Counted from the stretch's first letter, positions 8,638 to 17,928 are shown. The stretch is DNA of 64,000 bases from Moraxella canis (GCF_002014965.1 NZ_MUXT01000006.1:37675-101674), one strand, 5' to 3'. Numbers and translations are program-made. Notes: generated from the sequence alone by a model not told the origin.

Positions 8638-9801
8638 TTAGGTTAAGCGGTGGCGCTTGGCGGTGGTCATGCAGGTCTGATAACGCTTATCAACGCGCGT
8701 GGCAAACCAGTTGGTATCAAAGTCTTGGCTCAGCTTAGGTCCTGAAATCACGACCTTAGGCATGATGGCATAAGCAGGCGTGCGCCCAAATTTATCGGTA
8801 AACATCTCACCGACCGCACGATAAGTCGCCGTCTGTTCAAAGGCGCTTGTTTTTTCTTTTTTAAAGTCAGCGCGGATTTGGCGAGCGCTCACAGGCTTGG
8901 CGGCATTGGTAAGTAAGCGAATGGCAGCCGCTTCTGTATCAGAGGTTTTGCTTAGTGGGCTGCCATCTTTATACAGTAGTAAATCTCCATCAATCGCTAA
9001 GGTGTCGCCGCTCAAAGTGGCAATCCGCTGCTGAAAGGCGGCATTTCGGCTTGAATACACCCCCGAATTATAATCAGCAAAGCGATACAAAGGCTTATCA
9101 TACTCCGCGCGATACATCATCAGCCGATGTATGCCATAGTATAAGCCGCCATAGCGTGTGTACAGATCGGCGCGCAGATCACGATCGCTCATGCTCGCAC
9201 GGCGATGCGCTCGCGCATAGTCGATGTGCACTTGCATAGAGCCTAAAGTGGTCACAGGATTGATGCGTTCATCAATGCCTTGACCTGACAGCCTGGTGAT
9301 GTTGGTCAAGGGCGAGACTTTATAAGTTTTGGCAAAATAATCAAAAATCTCTCGGTAAAGCTCATCGAGCTGCTTTTCGGTTTTGACAGCTTTGATTTGT
9401 TTGATGAAATTATTTTCAGGTGTCGGGCGCGTCTCAAGCATGGTGCGAAAAACGCTCGCCATATTTTTGCCAAGCTTGTCTTCTAGCTTATCATCAATCG
9501 CTTTTAGGGCGGCATTACCTAGATTGGGCACGCTTGGGTCGGCATGAAAATTGGATTCTTGGTCGATCACAGCGATGGCGGTGCAGATGTTTTGGGTGGT
9601 CTTGGGTAAGGACAAATCATCAAAAATATCGCTGATATCAGCTGCCCACAGCTTGGCGTTTTTGACGCGTTTGGGGATCAGCTTGGTAATTTGGGCGTCA
9701 CTGAGCGTCGGCTTGTCTTGGGTGATGGTCTGCTTGACCGCATCACAGCCTGACAAAATCACAGCGCACAACAAAACACTGGCAGGATACATTTTACGCA
9801 T
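8638..9801 (-). CDS. DUF1615 lipoprotein with lytic-transglycosylase-like motifs
   Basis: This 387-residue lipoprotein has a signal peptide ending in the lipobox LSGC, with Cys19 as the lipidated residue. The +2 residue is Asp20, which by the E. coli Lol rule would retain it in the inner membrane. The family is known only as DUF1615. Three short motifs appear in the order expected for a family-1 lytic transglycosylase fold: IDQESNF (Glu82), LGSMQVH, and ADYNSG. Those correspond to the catalytic-Glu ES motif, the G-L-M-Q motif and the YN-A/S-G motif of Slt-type enzymes. Peptidoglycan cleavage is therefore a reasonable inference, not a demonstrated function. The gene is convergent with lptG. 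Confidence 0.8.
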   Translation of the reverse strand: MRKMYPASVLLCAVILSGCDAVKQTITQDKPTLSDAQITKLIPKRVKNAKLWAADISDIFDDLSLPKTTQNICTAIAVIDQESNFHADPSVPNLGNAALKAIDDKLEDKLGKNMASVFRTMLETRPTPENNFIKQIKAVKTEKQLDELYREIFDYFAKTYKVSPLTNITRLSGQGIDERINPVTTLGSMQVHIDYARAHRRASMSDRDLRADLYTRYGGLYYGIHRLMMYRAEYDKPLYRFADYNSGVYSSRNAAFQQRIATLSGDTLAIDGDLLLYKDGSPLSKTSDTEAAAIRLLTNAAKPVSARQIRADFKKEKTSAFEQTATYRAVGEMFTDKFGRTPAYAIMPKVVISGPKLSQDFDTNWFATRVDKRYQTCMTTAKRHRLT

Positions 9802-9992
9802 CTGATCTACATTCCAAACGATTTACTCAAGAAACCATAAAGACGGTGGGGCGGATAATGCTCAAAAAGGCAACATCGCTAAAGGCAGCTTATAGTAATT
9901 CTACAGCTGATTTTCGTCAAGCGCTGACACAAAAATACAGTAACCCAATAATATAAAAAACATACCATCAGGCTTTATATCCTTAATTGACC

Positions 9993-11348
9993 TCAGCAAT
10001 CTGGGGTGAATTTGGGGATATTTGGCGTACTGCTCGCCTCTACAAGGTCTAACCGTAATTGGTCATTCCAAGCTTCTTGTGTGATTAAGTGCTTTTTAAT
10101 GATATTCAATGAGCCATTGACATCCGCATTGACTTTTTTACCACTGGCGGTTTTAAATAGTCCACGATGGACACGACAACCTGCATAATTGTCATGTTTT
10201 TGGATGGCTTCATTGTCAAAGAATGAGCATTTACTGGTGTAGCTTTCTTCTTGATATATCACCTCAACGCCAACATTATGAGCTTTATACATCACCTGCT
10301 TAATAAAATTGGTGAATGGGATTGCTACAAAGTTCTGATTGTTCCGCTTACCGATGTTAATGTCTTGTTTCCACCCAATATTCTTACCAATCACTAAGGT
10401 ATCAATATTGTTGGCAACTAAATAATTCACAACATGGCGACTTGATTTGTGCAGATAATCAGCGATTTTGTTTTTACGGACGAGCCCTAATTGTTGTTTT
10501 CTTGCTTTACTGGTCTTTTGTCCAGTATCAAGCTTAGAATCCTCCACAGCTTTATGCTTATTATAAAACTGGTTGATAGACTTAAGCGGACGACCATTGA
10601 CAATCATAGGTGTTGCGACATTGCTTGTCAATGTGGCAAGGTTATTTAACCCGACATCCAAACCAGCAATACGACCAGCTTTATCTTTTGGTTTTGGAAT
10701 TTCATGCTCATACCCAATCTCAACAGTAATATGATTGCCTTTTGGTACTAGGCGCACAAAAGCGACCTGCTTTTTAATAAGCTTGGTTTTGATGTAAAAA
10801 TTCAACCCTGATAACTTGATAAACCCTGGTTTTTTAAAAGACAATGCGCCTTTTTCATAATGCACAACTTGACGACCTTTGGTTTTATCAAGATATTTTG
10901 GGAGTTTGGCATTAATCTTTGGATGTTGTTGTTTGGTTTTTAGCAGACCAAAGAATGAGCGGTAGGCTTGGTCAACCAACTGTTGGGTATGTTTAGCCAC
11001 TTTTGCAGGCAAAGCGATATAATCAGCTTGCCTGTCATGGGTAAATTGTTTGTTGACCTTGGCATATTCCAAGAAGCTCCCATCAGCAAAGAACTGTTGT
11101 CTGACCGCATATAAGGTGGCGTTATACAGATTCTTGCTTAAAAAGGTGACTTCGTCCAATACTGAGAACTTGGGATGTGTGTGCTTAATGATATGCCTTT
11201 CAATTTGATACTCTTTTTTGATGCGTGGTTTTGTTGGTCCTACAAGCTCTTGCATAGGACCGACAAAGTCAGATTTAGGTCTTTTTGCCAAGAAATATTT
11301 AATTTTGGGAACCTTAGGCTGTTTTACTTGCTTGTCAGATTTACTCAT
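9993..11348 (-). CDS. tnpB: TnpB, RNA-guided nuclease-type protein of IS607/IS605 elements
   Basis: This 451-residue OrfB/TnpB protein carries the RuvC-like triad: Asp in GLDVGLNNLATL, Glu in QEESYTSKCSF, and Asp in NADVNGSLNI. The N-terminal half has the usual lysine-rich helical region. The zinc ribbon normally between the last two motifs is degenerate: only CSFF and GCRV cysteines remain instead of two CxxC pairs, as in a known TnpB subset. TnpB proteins cut DNA guided by an RNA encoded at the element end that overlaps the tnpB 3' region. If that holds here, the guide RNA would lie around 9960-10200. The start codon overlaps the tnpA stop (ATGAGTAA). Confidence 0.88.
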   Translation of the reverse strand: MSKSDKQVKQPKVPKIKYFLAKRPKSDFVGPMQELVGPTKPRIKKEYQIERHIIKHTHPKFSVLDEVTFLSKNLYNATLYAVRQQFFADGSFLEYAKVNKQFTHDRQADYIALPAKVAKHTQQLVDQAYRSFFGLLKTKQQHPKINAKLPKYLDKTKGRQVVHYEKGALSFKKPGFIKLSGLNFYIKTKLIKKQVAFVRLVPKGNHITVEIGYEHEIPKPKDKAGRIAGLDVGLNNLATLTSNVATPMIVNGRPLKSINQFYNKHKAVEDSKLDTGQKTSKARKQQLGLVRKNKIADYLHKSSRHVVNYLVANNIDTLVIGKNIGWKQDINIGKRNNQNFVAIPFTNFIKQVMYKAHNVGVEVIYQEESYTSKCSFFDNEAIQKHDNYAGCRVHRGLFKTASGKKVNADVNGSLNIIKKHLITQEAWNDQLRLDLVEASSTPNIPKFTPDC

Positions 11349-11969
11349 CTTGGATGCTATCTTTGATGGTTTTTCTTAAACCATACATCTTACCGCTGAA
11401 AGAATGAATGATGGATATGATATCTTCAGCCAATTCTTCCGATAGGCTTTTATCCATAATCTCATCAGACACAATGATGATTTGAGTTTGGTGATGCTCA
11501 CAGATGGCTTGCAAATAATTGAAACCAAAGCGGGTCAGACGGTCTTTATCATTGATAAAAATTCTGTCAACTTGGTCATCTTGCACCAGTTTAATTAGGC
11601 TGAGTAGACCAGGTCTGCTATCATTTAAACCTGAACCGAGATCAGTGATGGTTTTTAAATTCTTGGGATTTTTACTGATAGCAAAGCTTTGGATGTTCTC
11701 TATTTGTCTTTGGAGGTCACCGCGTGTCTTTTGTTTATGTGTCGATACTCGAGCGTAGATAACATCCATACGCTCATCTTGATCTACTAAGTAACCAATC
11801 GCACGCAAATACTCAATTAAGCTTTGCTTGGGGATGTAGCGTCGTCCCGTCTTAGACCAAACAACATCCAAGCGACCGTCCTGAGTCATATTCTGGACGA
11901 TACGCCAAGAAGTTGGCAAACTTCTTTAGGCTTGTAAAGCTCTTTATTGAGTTGGCTGACGCTAATCAT
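11341..11969 (-). pseudogene. tnpA: IS607 TnpA serine recombinase, frameshifted in the helix-turn-helix
   Basis: The catalytic resolvase domain is intact: YARVSTHKQK carries the nucleophilic Ser, and the segment IFINDKDRLTRFGF is conserved. A MerR-like DNA-binding domain should precede it. Its first half (ISVSQLNKELYKPKEVCQLL, then GVSSR) is read from ATG 11969 but stops at 11886. The second half (QNMTQDGRLDVVWSKTGRR) is in a different frame, open from 11919. Against the family pattern about ten bases are missing near 11900. Loss of one copy of a 10-bp direct repeat (CGTATCGTCC) would explain that. A sequencing error is the alternative. Without the fused HTH, transposition is probably dead. 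Confidence 0.8.
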
Positions 11970-11985
11970 GGGGTATATGGGGTAT

Positions 11986-12029
11986 ATAATGTATAAAACA
12001 TTGTATTTATGTAATGTTTTATACATTAT
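11986..12029. repeat. 17-bp perfect inverted repeat upstream of tnpA
   Basis: ATAATGTATAAAACATT (11986-12002) is the exact reverse complement of 12013-12029, around a 10-nt centre. It lies 17 bp upstream of the tnpA start and is AT-only apart from two G/C pairs per arm. It is a candidate TnpA binding site or operator at the element end. It is followed on the tnpA side by two GGGTATAT words. Confidence 0.8.
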
Positions 12030-12124
12030 TTGAGTTCTGTTGTCAACACCATCGCGCAAGAAGTTTGCGCCAATTTTGATAAAAACGACTTTGGCGCATA
12101 CGTTCAAGCAATGCTTAAGTCAAT

Positions 12125-13087
12125 TTAGCTATTGGTAAAGATGCTTGGATCATCATGCAGGCGCATCAAGCCTTCTTGCTGAGCTGAAGCGATGAGCTTA
12201 CCATCTTGCCAAAATTGACCGTGATTGAGTCCTTTGGCGTGACTGGTGGTGTCGCTCCACATGTCATACAGTAGATATTCGGTGATATCAAACGGACGAT
12301 GAAAGTGCATGGAGTGATCAATACTTGCCATCTGTAAGCCGCGCGTCATAAAGCTCAAACCATGGCTCATCAGACCCGTTCCTGCCAAATAATAATCGGA
12401 CACAAACGCAAGCAGAGCTTGATGAATGGCAACTGGCTGCTCGCCGATGTCATTAACGCGCACCCAACTGGCTTGGCGCGGACGCTGAGGCTCAGGCGCC
12501 ACTGGATCTCTGGGCATGATGGGGCGAATCTCAACATGGCGTGGACGCATATAGCGTGCTCTGAGCGGCTCTGGGATCTTATGCAGATATTGGGTTTTGA
12601 GTTCTTGTTCGGTTTTGACACTCGTTGGCGGCGGATATTCGGGCATGGACTCTTGATAATCCAGACCGCCTTCCATCGGCGAGAATGAAGCAATCATCGA
12701 AAAAATCACCTGCTCACTGGTGGTGTCTTTGCCGTCTTTGTCGGTGGTTGGCACATATTGCACTGCGATGACTTCTCGGGCTGATAGGCTGCGACCATCA
12801 CGCAGGCGTCGCACCTGATAGACGATTGGTAGACGAATATCACCGCCGCGCAAAAAATATCCATGTAGGCTATGACAAGGCTTATCAATGGTCAATGTAT
12901 TGGCAGCAGCCATCAGGGCTTGGGCGAGCACTTGCCCACCAAAAACCCTAGGTCCGACATAGTCATAGCTAGGTCCTTCATAGACATTGTCGGCAATTTC
13001 TTTGAGTTTTAGTGTATCTAATAAATCTGCGATGTCGGCATGCGTCGCTTCAGGCGGCAAGGCATAACGGTCAAGAGAGTATTTCAT
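12125..13087 (-). CDS. tesB: Acyl-CoA thioesterase II
   Basis: This double-hotdog thioesterase hydrolyses medium- and long-chain acyl-CoA to free fatty acid and CoA in the cytosol. The family pattern RVFGGQVLAQALMAA lies near residue 45. The first hotdog ends with RSLSAREVIAVQ. The second contains LLYDMWSDTTSHAKGLNHGQ and ends in the characteristic GKLIASAQQEGLMR. The start at 13087 (MKYSLDRYALPP) gives 320 residues. A longer in-frame ATG at 13153 would add a 22-residue cysteine-rich extension not expected in TesB. It is divergent from plsB, so two lipid genes share this control region. Confidence 0.92.
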   Translation of the reverse strand: MKYSLDRYALPPEATHADIADLLDTLKLKEIADNVYEGPSYDYVGPRVFGGQVLAQALMAAANTLTIDKPCHSLHGYFLRGGDIRLPIVYQVRRLRDGRSLSAREVIAVQYVPTTDKDGKDTTSEQVIFSMIASFSPMEGGLDYQESMPEYPPPTSVKTEQELKTQYLHKIPEPLRARYMRPRHVEIRPIMPRDPVAPEPQRPRQASWVRVNDIGEQPVAIHQALLAFVSDYYLAGTGLMSHGLSFMTRGLQMASIDHSMHFHRPFDITEYLLYDMWSDTTSHAKGLNHGQFWQDGKLIASAQQEGLMRLHDDPSIFTNS

Positions 13088-13305
13088 AATCCGCTCAAAA
13101 CATAGTCGTAAAGCGATGCTAAGACACAAATAGCTTGGCTGATCACATGGCAAATCATCAAGGTCGTCAAGCCAAGCCCAAAAGGCTGCATCGCCTTGGT
13201 GTAAATTTCAAAATGCTAAAATTATACCACTTTTTTATCAATTTTTTAGGCAAAAAACCCAAACAATGTTAGAATAAAAATTCACTTCTTTGTATTGATG
13301 GATTT

Positions 13306-15879
13306 ATGCGAAAACTTGTAAATTTGCTCAAGAAAGCCAGCAGCCAACCCGACCAAAGCCCGACAGCTCATCCACAAAAAGACAGCCCAGTCCGCATGCC
13401 AAGCCCATATCGCCGGGCTTCAGCCAAAGGATTGTCGCTTGCAGTCAAGCCAACCTTGATCGGTGAAGTGCCAACGCTTGATGATGGCGTGCCCACCTTT
13501 TATGTGATCCGCGCTTATTCACGCTCGAACAGTTTGTTGGTTGGGATGCAGACAGATGCGCTTGGCTTGCCTTCGGCGCTTGCAGAAGTCGATACCAAAG
13601 ACATCCACGAAACTTCAGCGATGATTTTTTTAAAGGATCGCCGCACAGAAGCTGCCAATGGATATGTGCCGCGCCTTGAAAGGCTGATCCAAGCATGCCT
13701 TGAAAATCCTGAACTAAAAATCAATCTTGTGCCTGTCACGATCCTATGGGGGCGTGCGCCGGATAAAGAAGAGTCTTTATTTCGCTTGCTGATGGCAGAT
13801 GAATGGGAGTCGCCTTCTAAAGCCAAGCAGCTATTTAATATTGGCGTGATGGGGCGAGATACCTTTGTGCGTTTTTCAGAGCCTAAGGATCTACAAGTCT
13901 TGATTAATGAAGCTAAAGATGAGTCACCAGATCGCATCACGCCAACCATCGCCGCGCGCCTACAGGGCTATTTAGATAAGCAGCGCACCAGTATCGTCGG
14001 ACCTGATTTGTCCGATAAGCGTAATGTGGCAGGCGCGATCTTATCATCGCCTGAAGTGATGCGTGCTATTGAAAAACAAGCGGCAGAAACTGGCAAGCCC
14101 ATCGCCGCCGTCAAAGCCGAAGCCCAAGGCTATCTGAGCGAGATTGCAAGCAATTATTCTCATTCGGTGGTGCGCTTTTTTGATCATTTTTTAACTTGGC
14201 TGTGGACACGGCTGTATGACGGCGTTGAGGTACGCCACTTTGAGCGAGTGCGTGCGCTTGCGCCAGATTATCAGATTGTTTATGTGCCGTGCCATCGCAG
14301 CCATGTGGATTATTTGCTGCTGTCTTATGTGATTTATAAGCGAGGGTTACGCATTCCGCATGTGGCAGCCGGTGAGAATTTAAACATTCCAGTGCTTGGC
14401 GATCTATTAAGAAGCGGTGGGGCGTTTTTTATGCGCCGCAGCTTCAAGGGTAATGCGCTTTATAGTACCGTATTTAAAGAATATGTACACAGCCTCATGC
14501 AGCGTCAGGCTCCGATTGAGTATTTTATCGAAGGGGGGCGCTCGCGCACAGGTCGCCTGCTACCCCCTAAGCTTGGTATGCTTGCGATGACAGTGAACAG
14601 CTATTTGCGTGAGCCTGCCAAGCCGGTCGTGTTCATCCCAACTTATATCAGCTATGAGCGCATTATGGAAGGCGCCACATATGTCGGTGAACTCAAAGGC
14701 AAACCCAAAGAAAGCGAAAATTTATTAGGTCTACTAAAAACTGCACGTAAGATTGAGCGGATCTTTGGGACGGTGCATTTGGCGTTTGGTGATCCTTTGT
14801 ATTTGACCGATTTCATGGCGAAATTTAATGTCAATCCTACCGACGCCAGTGATGACAATGTCAAAAACACGCACGCCATGGTACAAAACTTAGGCGTCAA
14901 GGTGATGCAAAACATCAATAAAGCCGCCGTGGTCAATCCTGTTTCGCTGCTTGCGCTTGCGCTCCTATCAACGCCAAACGCCGCGCTAGATGAAGCGCAA
15001 TGCCTTGAGCAGATCCGCCTGTATCAGCATATCGCCCAAGCGCTGCCATATGACGCGGACACCCATGTGACCGATATGACGCCAAGGCAGATTTTGGACT
15101 ATGGCGTGCAGCTTAAGCTCATCGAGCGCACGCCGCACATCTTGGGCGACATGATCCGTGTGGCGGATAAGCAAGCACCGCTTTTGTCCTATTTTAGAAA
15201 TAATATTTTGCATGTGTTTATCATTGCAAGCTTTTTGGCGGCGCTTGTCCAAAGAAATGGTCGAATTCATCGTGATAGACTCGATGGGATCACCGAGCTT
15301 TTGTATCCATTTTTACAAAGCGAGCTGTTCTTAAAAATGGCGCTTAGAAATATCGCCGATCATGTGCATCAGGTGCTCAATCTGCTGATCGAACAAGGCG
15401 TGATTGTGGACTTGGGGCAAGGTGTGGTCGGTAGCCCTGAGGGCAATTCCCAAGCCTATCAAAAGCTCATCGTGCTAGCAAGCCCCGCGCAGCAAAGTCT
15501 TGAGCGTTATTTTATGGCGCTGACACTGCTGTCTAAGCAAGGCTCAGAGCGCTTGACGACCGAGCAAGTGGTCAATCTGTGCTATGTCGTCGGTCAGCGG
15601 GTATCAGTGCTACACGCTGACGACTTGCCAGATATGTTTGATAAGGCGTTATTTACAAGTTTTATTGATACTTTGGTGCGAGTCGGTTATGTCAGCATCG
15701 ATACAGACACAACCCTATTATCCTTTGATGAGCGCATTGATCGTATTGCAGAGTTTGCAAAATTTGTGCTGCAGCCAGATGTGATGCAGGTGCTGACGCA
15801 TACCGCAAGCCTTTCTGATGATGAGCTTAGCCTAGCCATGGCAAGCATGGAGAAAAAAAGGAAGTTTGGGCGGGGGTAA
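13306..15879 (+). CDS. plsB: Glycerol-3-phosphate 1-O-acyltransferase
   Basis: This 857-residue inner-membrane acyltransferase starts phospholipid synthesis by moving an acyl group from acyl-ACP or acyl-CoA to sn-glycerol-3-phosphate. The catalytic HX4D box is CHRSHVDYLLL at about residue 330. The glycerol-phosphate-binding block FIEGGRSRTGRLLPPKLGML follows about 80 residues later, then VVFIPTYISYERIMEG. The length is close to the E. coli enzyme (807). A basic, proline-rich N-terminal 40 residues is unremarkable. It marks the conserved left flank of the capsule-type locus. Confidence 0.95.
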   Translation: MRKLVNLLKKASSQPDQSPTAHPQKDSPVRMPSPYRRASAKGLSLAVKPTLIGEVPTLDDGVPTFYVIRAYSRSNSLLVGMQTDALGLPSALAEVDTKDIHETSAMIFLKDRRTEAANGYVPRLERLIQACLENPELKINLVPVTILWGRAPDKEESLFRLLMADEWESPSKAKQLFNIGVMGRDTFVRFSEPKDLQVLINEAKDESPDRITPTIAARLQGYLDKQRTSIVGPDLSDKRNVAGAILSSPEVMRAIEKQAAETGKPIAAVKAEAQGYLSEIASNYSHSVVRFFDHFLTWLWTRLYDGVEVRHFERVRALAPDYQIVYVPCHRSHVDYLLLSYVIYKRGLRIPHVAAGENLNIPVLGDLLRSGGAFFMRRSFKGNALYSTVFKEYVHSLMQRQAPIEYFIEGGRSRTGRLLPPKLGMLAMTVNSYLREPAKPVVFIPTYISYERIMEGATYVGELKGKPKESENLLGLLKTARKIERIFGTVHLAFGDPLYLTDFMAKFNVNPTDASDDNVKNTHAMVQNLGVKVMQNINKAAVVNPVSLLALALLSTPNAALDEAQCLEQIRLYQHIAQALPYDADTHVTDMTPRQILDYGVQLKLIERTPHILGDMIRVADKQAPLLSYFRNNILHVFIIASFLAALVQRNGRIHRDRLDGITELLYPFLQSELFLKMALRNIADHVHQVLNLLIEQGVIVDLGQGVVGSPEGNSQAYQKLIVLASPAQQSLERYFMALTLLSKQGSERLTTEQVVNLCYVVGQRVSVLHADDLPDMFDKALFTSFIDTLVRVGYVSIDTDTTLLSFDERIDRIAEFAKFVLQPDVMQVLTHTASLSDDELSLAMASMEKKRKFGRG

Positions 15880-16005
15880 AAAAATAAGATAAGCTTATAA
15901 ATTAGGCTTGAAAATTCAGATAGAATCACTTACAATCGATATACAGTATTTTAGCCAACTTGTTGAAATAAATTCACTAAGTTGCGCCTTAAGGAAATTA
16001 TTATC

Positions 16006-17901
16006 ATGAATAAAATTTTAATTGTTGGACACAAAGAGTCCCATTATCAAGCCTTGGATAAAATACTGCAAGGCTGCGGCATGGCACCTGCCCTACTTTC
16101 TCATACACATCAATTGAGTCCATTACAAATTACCGATAAGTTGCTACGTGTATCAAAGCCGGCTGAGACTCAAAAACAGATCGCTCCCTCTGCTGAGTCA
16201 AAGCCTAAAAAAAATCGTCACCACGCCCATCGCGCCCCAAGTCAGCTTCTTGAACCCAAAACCTCTCAGTCAGAGGTCTTAAACCCTTATCATCAAAAAT
16301 CTCCAAAGAAAGTTTGGGATAATTTAAGTTTTGATTTGATACTGGCAAATGCTGAGCAGCCGCTATGGGGCTGGTCGGATGCTCAGGCGGTTAGCCTACT
16401 TGAATATTGGGCACAGTTTGATGAGGATTTTGTCTTTGTACTCACTTATGATAAGCCAAGCGATGTATTGGTTAGGTTGTTAGATGGTGCAGGGCAAGAC
16501 GATCTTAGTGAGGGAGCCATTGAGCAAGCGCTGAAAGACTGGTCATCTTATAATCAGGCCCTGCTTGAATTCCAGCAAAAATATCCAAACCGCTGCCTGC
16601 TTGTTAATGGTGAGCAGGTGATTTATTCCGCCAAAAACTATGTCTCAGCCGTTTCTGATAAAATTACTTGGCAGATGGACAGCTCAGTCGCTGATGACCA
16701 GTTGCTGGCAGTGTCAGATCTGCAGGACAAGCCTCAACTGTCTGAAATGTCACAGTTTTTTGCCGAACAATTGCTTTTAGAGCACGACAAAGTTAATCAG
16801 CTATTTATGCAGCTGCAGGCGCAGGCGGATTTACCCTTAGCTTTGCAAAAAAGAACCTTTAACACGCTAAGCTTATTAAAAGAAACCATCGCTCAGCAAA
16901 AACAGCTTGAAAGCACACAAGAGCAATTGCTAGCTACCGAAAAAGAATTCCAAAGCCAAACTGAGAATCTAAAACAGGCCATATCCTCAGCTAAGGCAGA
17001 CCATGATAAAGATATCCAAACCTTAAAGGTGGCTCAAGGGCAGCTGGCAGATCAGCAGCAAGAAAATACACTGATCATTTCTCAGCTACATCAAGTCCAA
17101 GAAGAGCTTGAGAAATATTATCTTGAAACTAAAAAATCAACTGATCTACTCAACAAAGAAAAGAAAAAATCAAGCGAACTTGAAAAAAGAGCTGCTGAAT
17201 TAAATAAAAAATCTGATGAACTCAATCAGTCAGTTGCTCAATTAACTAAAGAAAAGCAAGCGATTCATGAGCAAAAAGTCAAACTGGACGAATTGGTAAA
17301 ACAAGAGTCTCAAAAGTTAGCTGCCTTAAAGAAGCAATCAGATGATGAAGTAGCTAGGCTAACAGAGCAAAATAAAAAGCTGACCCAAGAAAACAGTGTA
17401 AAAGCAAACGAAAATAACTCATCGATGCAGCAAGAAAATGAATTACTTATCAGGCAGCTACATCAAGTCCAAGAAGAGCTTGAGAAATATTATCTTGAAA
17501 ATCAGCAGCTAAAATTAAATAACCAATCTCAAAATAATTCTGTAAATGCGGCTAGTTCGCAGGTTCAGAGTAAACAGACCGTTTATTATGGTGCGGCAGA
17601 CAGGATCAAGCAAGATCTGCCCTATCGCTTAGGTTCGACCATGGTGAGTCATTCAAAATCTACCAAAGACTTAGCAAAACTCCCCTTGGCGCTGATGAAA
17701 GAATATCGTCAGTTTCAAAAAGACGAACACAAAGAGCTGCCACCAGTAGAAGCATATCAAGATGCTAACGAGGCGGAAAAAGTAAAAAAACATTTGTCTT
17801 ATCGCTTGGGCAAAACATTGGTTGATGGAGTAAAATCTCCAAAGAGTATGGTTGATCTGCCTGTGAAATTGGGTAGAGAGATTGTTGGGTTTAAGAAGTG
17901 A
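16006..17901 (+). CDS. Coiled-coil protein of the capsule locus with degenerate sulfotransferase-like N-domain
   Basis: This 631-residue protein has unknown function. Residues 1-25 (NKILIVGHKESHYQALDKIL) look like a nucleotide-binding strand-loop-helix. The stretch FVFVLTYDKPSDVLVRLLDG, then DWSSYNQALLEFQQKYPNRC, resembles bacterial sulfotransferases by eye, but the P-loop residues are not conserved. A long coiled coil runs from about residue 255 to 510 and twice contains the motif QLHQVQEELEKYYLE, often seen in proteins beside polysaccharide glycosyltransferases. The C-terminus holds two copies of a YRLGxT(M/L)V-KS-(D)LP repeat (around residues 543-580 and 600-631). The start is ATG 16006 with AAGGA upstream; an in-frame TTG at 15982 is rejected. 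It is the first gene of the locus, 28 bp from the synthase gene, and a scaffold role is inferred. Confidence 0.75.
   Translation: MNKILIVGHKESHYQALDKILQGCGMAPALLSHTHQLSPLQITDKLLRVSKPAETQKQIAPSAESKPKKNRHHAHRAPSQLLEPKTSQSEVLNPYHQKSPKKVWDNLSFDLILANAEQPLWGWSDAQAVSLLEYWAQFDEDFVFVLTYDKPSDVLVRLLDGAGQDDLSEGAIEQALKDWSSYNQALLEFQQKYPNRCLLVNGEQVIYSAKNYVSAVSDKITWQMDSSVADDQLLAVSDLQDKPQLSEMSQFFAEQLLLEHDKVNQLFMQLQAQADLPLALQKRTFNTLSLLKETIAQQKQLESTQEQLLATEKEFQSQTENLKQAISSAKADHDKDIQTLKVAQGQLADQQQENTLIISQLHQVQEELEKYYLETKKSTDLLNKEKKKSSELEKRAAELNKKSDELNQSVAQLTKEKQAIHEQKVKLDELVKQESQKLAALKKQSDDEVARLTEQNKKLTQENSVKANENNSSMQQENELLIRQLHQVQEELEKYYLENQQLKLNNQSQNNSVNAASSQVQSKQTVYYGAADRIKQDLPYRLGSTMVSHSKSTKDLAKLPLALMKEYRQFQKDEHKELPPVEAYQDANEAEKVKKHLSYRLGKTLVDGVKSPKSMVDLPVKLGREIVGFKK
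17083..17500 (+). repeat. 46-bp exact direct repeat inside the coiled-coil gene
   Basis: Positions 17083-17128 and 17455-17500 are identical over 46 bases and lie 372 bp apart, a multiple of three. Each encodes QLHQVQEELEKYYLE. Recombination between them would delete or duplicate 124 residues in frame. Confidence 0.95.
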
Positions 17902-17928
17902 TAATTTTTAAGTTTAAGGATTTGTGTT

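Larger units (their letters stand above)
9993..12029 (-). mobile_element. IS607-type insertion sequence (TnpA broken, TnpB intact)
   Basis: The element contains a serine-recombinase tnpA and a downstream tnpB that overlap by eight bases. This is the organisation of IS607 elements. It lies between the DUF1615 gene and tesB and disrupts neither. IS607 elements lack terminal inverted repeats and insert at GG dinucleotides, so the exact ends cannot be read; the limits given run from the tnpB stop to the end of a 17-bp inverted repeat upstream of tnpA. The left end probably extends a short way below 9993. Confidence 0.75.

Noticed and set aside
12054..12070. GCGCAA/TTGCGC hairpin as the tesB terminator or IS end
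   Set aside because: No T run follows on the tesB strand and no partner repeat is seen at the other IS end.
11886..12107. Separate 73-codon gene upstream of tnpA
   Set aside because: Its last 28 residues are the missing TnpA HTH; the rest is AT-rich element end with an inverted repeat.
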